Positions 60,939-64,000 of a DNA stretch of 64,000 nt are shown in pieces. The notes under the pieces were generated by a model that made no database searches, was not told the DNA's origin, and worked only from the letters and a program-made list of their open reading frames with translations. The position numbers and the translations under genes were made by a program. Origin of the DNA: Odoribacter sp. UBA944 (GTDB lineage: Bacteria > Bacteroidota > Bacteroidia > Bacteroidales > Marinifilaceae); assembly GCA_002293375.1 (NCBI GenBank), contig DBDA01000031.1:42516-106515 (forward strand), in the 5' to 3' direction. Numbering within the stretch: position 1 is the stretch's first letter; every line of letters begins with the position of its first letter.

Positions 60939-63257
60939 ATGCGATGGATCCTTTTTTTTCTGTTGTTTCCCGGTTCGCTGTGCGCACAGGAACGGCGTTT
61001 TACGGTGAGCGGCACCATTACCGATAAAATCGACGGGGAGAGCCTGATCGGGGCCAACGTCCGGGTGGTGGAGACCCGGAGCGGTGTAGCGGCCAATGCG
61101 TATGGGTATTACGCCTTGACTTTGCCTTCGGGTACCTATACCCTGCAATTCTCTTTTATGGGGTATGCCACACAGGAGATACAAGTGCAACTGACAGAGG
61201 ACCGGAAGCTGAATGTAGCATTGGAGATCGCGGGGAACAGCCTGGATGCGGTAGTGGTTTCCTCCAAAGGGAAGGGGGCGCACGTGACGGACCCGGTGAT
61301 GAGCGTAGAACATTTGTCGGCCGGAACCATCAAGAAGATCCCCGCCATGATGGGGGAGGTAGATATCATCAAAGCCATTCAATTACTGCCGGGAGTACAA
61401 TCGACCTCCGAAGGCTCTTCCGGCTTTAGCGTACGCGGCGGAAGCCACGACCAGAACTTAGTATTGCTGGACGAAGCGACGGTCTACAGCGCTTCGCACC
61501 TGATGGGATTCTTTTCCGTGTTCAACAACGATGCCGTCAAGGACGTGGTGCTCTACAAGGGAGATATTCCGGCAACCTTCGGCGGGCGGCTCTCCTCGCT
61601 GTTGGATGTCCGCACCAAAGACGGAAACAACCGGAAGTTTGCGGGTACCGGCGGGATAGGCTTAATCTCCAGCCGGTTGACATTGGAAGGCCCCATAGCA
61701 AAAGAGCGCTCCTCCTTTTTGGTATCGGGGCGGCGCACGTATGCCGATATGTTCCTGCCGTTGGCCAACAACGCAAATCTGCGGAAATCCACCCTCTATT
61801 TTTACGATCTGAATGCCAAATTAAACTACCGTTTCAACGACAACAACCGCTTATACCTGGCGGCCTACCACGGCCGGGATAAATTTGCGACGAATTTTGC
61901 CGGGATGGACTTCGGGAACACCACCGTCACCCTGCGCTGGAACCATGTTTTCACGCCCCGGCTGTTTTCCAATTTTACCGCCATCGCCAGCTCCTACTCC
62001 TACTACATGCAAGTCAACCTCAACGCCCAACTGAAAGAGGAGTGGAAATCCAAAATGGAAGATTACGGCCTGAAAGCCGATTTTACCTGGCATCTTGCCT
62101 CCGATCACGACCTGAAATTCGGCTACCAGGCGATGTACCATGTCTTTATACCCGGCCAGGGCGGAGGAGTGGGAGAAGATGCCATCATCGGGCGGATCTC
62201 CTTCCCCCATACCTATGCATTGGAACACGCCCTGTACACAGCCGATGAAACCTCCATTGGAAGTAAACTGAAACTGAAATATGGCCTCCGGTACAGTTTG
62301 TTCCAGAACATCTCCAACGGAAAAGAGATCGAGTTTCTGGAGCATTACGAAGTAGCGCAGACGGAGACCCATGCCAGGGGGAAAATTTACCACTCCCGCG
62401 GTCAGTTCGAGCCGCGGGCCGGTTTGCTTTGGATGCTTTCGCCCGCCAGTTCGCTCAAAGCCGGCTACACCCGGACGGTACAGTACATACAAATGGCTTC
62501 CAACTCCACTTCGGGCTCTCCGCTGGATGTCTGGTTTCAATCCTCCCAAAATGTAAAACCACAATTGTGCGATCAGTATTCCATGGGATTTTTCCGGAAT
62601 TTTTCCGATGACGAATACGAATTATCCGTGGAACTCTACTACAAAGACCTGCGGAACGTGATCGATTTTAAAGACCATGCACAGTTGATGGGAGAGGAGA
62701 AAATAGAACGCGAACTGCGTTTCGGGAAAGGGTATGCGTATGGCATGGAGTGGATGCTGCGGAAGAATGCCGGCCGCTTGAACGGCTGGCTGAGCTATAC
62801 CTACTCCCGCAGCCGGCGGCAGATAGACCAAATTAACGAAGACCGCTGGTACCGTTCCCCTTACGACAAACCGCACAGCATCTCGCTGGCTGCCAATTTC
62901 GAGCTCAACAGCAAGTGGAGCCTGTCGGCCAACTGGGTGTATGCCAGCGGCAACCCGGTGACCTTTCCCACAGGACGTTTCCAGATAGACGGCGATTATG
63001 TCCCGATCTACTCCGGCCGGAACGAATACCGCTACCCCGACTACCACCGCCTGGACCTGTCGGCCACCGTTCAGCTTTCGCCGAAAGAAAAAAAGTTCCG
63101 CAGCGAACTGAACTTCTCCCTGTACAACGCCTACGGCCGAAAAAATCCGTGGACCATCTATTTTCAGCACGAAGAACAAGCCCCGGATACCATGTACGCC
63201 GAGCAGATCTATCTATTCTCGTTCGTACCCTCCATCACCTGGAATTTCACCTTCTAA
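60939..63257 (+). CDS. TonB-dependent receptor with carboxypeptidase-D-like domain
   Basis: A 772-residue outer-membrane receptor. After a signal peptide (1-17, ending LCAQ) come a carboxypeptidase-D-like domain (GTITDKIDGESLIGANVRV, about 23-105), then the plug (MGEVDIIKAIQLLPGVQS, GFSVRGGSHDQNLVLLDEATVYS, VVLYKGDIPATFGGRLSSLLDVRTKDG) and a beta-barrel. It lacks the SusC features and has no SusD neighbour. This type is typically paired with a DUF4249 lipoprotein, as here, and its substrate is unknown, perhaps a metal complex or peptide. It is divergent from the pectin regulator, and nothing shows it to be part of that system. Confidence 0.9.
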   Translation: MRWILFFLLFPGSLCAQERRFTVSGTITDKIDGESLIGANVRVVETRSGVAANAYGYYALTLPSGTYTLQFSFMGYATQEIQVQLTEDRKLNVALEIAGNSLDAVVVSSKGKGAHVTDPVMSVEHLSAGTIKKIPAMMGEVDIIKAIQLLPGVQSTSEGSSGFSVRGGSHDQNLVLLDEATVYSASHLMGFFSVFNNDAVKDVVLYKGDIPATFGGRLSSLLDVRTKDGNNRKFAGTGGIGLISSRLTLEGPIAKERSSFLVSGRRTYADMFLPLANNANLRKSTLYFYDLNAKLNYRFNDNNRLYLAAYHGRDKFATNFAGMDFGNTTVTLRWNHVFTPRLFSNFTAIASSYSYYMQVNLNAQLKEEWKSKMEDYGLKADFTWHLASDHDLKFGYQAMYHVFIPGQGGGVGEDAIIGRISFPHTYALEHALYTADETSIGSKLKLKYGLRYSLFQNISNGKEIEFLEHYEVAQTETHARGKIYHSRGQFEPRAGLLWMLSPASSLKAGYTRTVQYIQMASNSTSGSPLDVWFQSSQNVKPQLCDQYSMGFFRNFSDDEYELSVELYYKDLRNVIDFKDHAQLMGEEKIERELRFGKGYAYGMEWMLRKNAGRLNGWLSYTYSRSRRQIDQINEDRWYRSPYDKPHSISLAANFELNSKWSLSANWVYASGNPVTFPTGRFQIDGDYVPIYSGRNEYRYPDYHRLDLSATVQLSPKEKKFRSELNFSLYNAYGRKNPWTIYFQHEEQAPDTMYAEQIYLFSFVPSITWNFTF

Positions 63258-63270
63258 CTGCAGACAACCG

Positions 63271-64000
63271 ATGAAACCGACTCTCCCTTTATCGCATTTT
63301 GGCTTGAAAACAGGAATCAATCTGTTCGTAGGGTGCATCCTGTGCCTGCAAGCCTGCACCGCCCGGATCGACATCAGCACCGAAAACGCCCCGGAACGGT
63401 TGGTCGTACACGGTACCATTACCTCCGACACCATGCGGCACGCCGTCCGCATCACCCGTTCCGCCTCTTTCTTTGCCACAACGCCGCCGGAAGGGATCAG
63501 CCGTGCCGAAGTGGTCATTACCGGAGGCGGAAAAGAGTTCCGGCTGACGGAGAATCCCTTGAATCCCGGGCTCTATGAAACGGATGAGGATGTATCCGGG
63601 ACGGAAGGAGAGACCTATGAGTTGTATATCCGCCTGGATTTCGACGGGGACGGAGAACCGGAAGAGTACGAGGCATCCTCCAGCCTGCCCCCGCCGCCCC
63701 GCATGGACTCCATCGGGTTCCGCCGGTCGGTCATCGACGACCACATCGAGGTATTGCTCTGGGGAGGCCTCCCGGACACCGAAGCAAATTACCTGAGCTT
63801 CCACCTCTACCGGAACGGCGAATTGATGAACGACTCCCTCTCCGGATTTATGGTCATGGACGATGAATTTTTGGACGGGAAAGAGGTGGCAGCGGCTTCC
63901 TGCTTTTTTCTGGATCAGGAGGAAGAGGAGGAGATTCTCACTCCGGGCGACAGGATTGCTGTACGCCTGGATCTGATCCCCCGGGACTATGCGGAGTTTA
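63271..64000 (+). CDS. DUF4249 family lipoprotein (3' partial)
   Basis: The frame opens at 63271, 13 bases after the receptor gene, and stays open to the right edge (243 codons). Lipobox CLQAC sits near residue 29 after a hydrophobic stretch (LFVGCILCLQA). The mature part matches the DUF4249 family: NAPERLVVHGTITSD, HAVRITRSASFFATTPPEGISRAEVVITGGGKEF and a C-terminal beta-rich domain. DUF4249 proteins are the usual partners of this class of TonB receptor and are probably surface-exposed. Function unknown. Confidence 0.85.
   Translation, partial: MKPTLPLSHFGLKTGINLFVGCILCLQACTARIDISTENAPERLVVHGTITSDTMRHAVRITRSASFFATTPPEGISRAEVVITGGGKEFRLTENPLNPGLYETDEDVSGTEGETYELYIRLDFDGDGEPEEYEASSSLPPPPRMDSIGFRRSVIDDHIEVLLWGGLPDTEANYLSFHLYRNGELMNDSLSGFMVMDDEFLDGKEVAAASCFFLDQEEEEEILTPGDRIAVRLDLIPRDYAEF

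Noticed and set aside
1..64000. CRISPR array, IS element, integrase, rRNA operon or replication origin
   Set aside because: No regularly spaced identical repeats, transposase or integrase motifs, rRNA sequence or DnaA-box cluster were seen.

Overview
The window is chromosomal DNA from a member of the Bacteroidota, most likely order Bacteroidales. The evidence is a SusC/SusD pair, a one-protein hybrid two-component regulator, a type IX secretion type B sorting domain, DUF4290, DUF4159, DUF4249 and DUF5123 proteins, the lpxK/waaA lipid A genes, and many promoters of the TAnnTTTG type with few Shine-Dalgarno sites. The family and species cannot be fixed from the sequence alone. One tRNA gene and no rRNA gene, IS element or CRISPR array were seen.

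Layout. 1-8.1 kb holds cell-envelope and housekeeping genes: an AmgK-like sugar kinase fused to a RapZ C-terminal domain with a MurU-like nucleotidyltransferase, a minus-strand operon sppA-lpxK-purine nucleoside phosphorylase, then murA, folK and a DUF4290 gene. 8.2-14.7 kb has a PcrA/UvrD helicase, a secreted type IX substrate, queH, tRNA-Leu(CAA), a PepSY-like protein, a HAD hydrolase and glutaminase. 14.7-18.4 kb is a scarred, visibly more A+T-rich segment. It holds an erythromycin-esterase-like lipoprotein, an AAA ATPase, a truncated second copy of the esterase 5' end, and an 11-bp-period repeat tract. 18.4-23.4 kb carries a PseB-like epimerase with an altered active site, a MATE exporter, an S37-type peptidase homologue that lacks its serine, and waaA. 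23.5-34.5 kb has an ORF6N gene, metK, a zinc metallopeptidase, an EF-G paralogue with a changed GTPase motif, rsmE, DUF4159, clpB and a second orphan ATPase.

34.4-60.9 kb is one minus-strand pectin utilisation locus of about 26 kb. It starts with a hybrid two-component sensor/regulator, followed by GH105, SusC, SusD, a DUF5123 surface lipoprotein, a strong hairpin, pectate lyase (PL1), polygalacturonase (GH28), uxaC, exuT, uxaB, a HIT protein, uxaA, pectin methylesterase (CE8), a CE7-type acetylesterase, a CE12-DUF4861 fusion and an aldo-keto reductase. The inferred flow is: esterases strip methyl and acetyl groups, PL1 and GH28 cut the galacturonan, SusCD imports oligomers, GH105 and GH28 release monomers, ExuT imports galacturonate, and UxaC-UxaB-UxaA convert it to 2-keto-3-deoxygluconate. 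KDG kinase, KDPG aldolase and KduI/KduD are not in the window. The right edge holds a second, divergent TonB-dependent receptor and a DUF4249 lipoprotein that runs off the end.

The most interesting points are the kinase-RapZ fusion next to MurU, the asparate-type MurA, three proteins of known families with a changed catalytic residue (epimerase, S37 homologue, EF-G paralogue), and the duplication scar with its 11-bp repeats.
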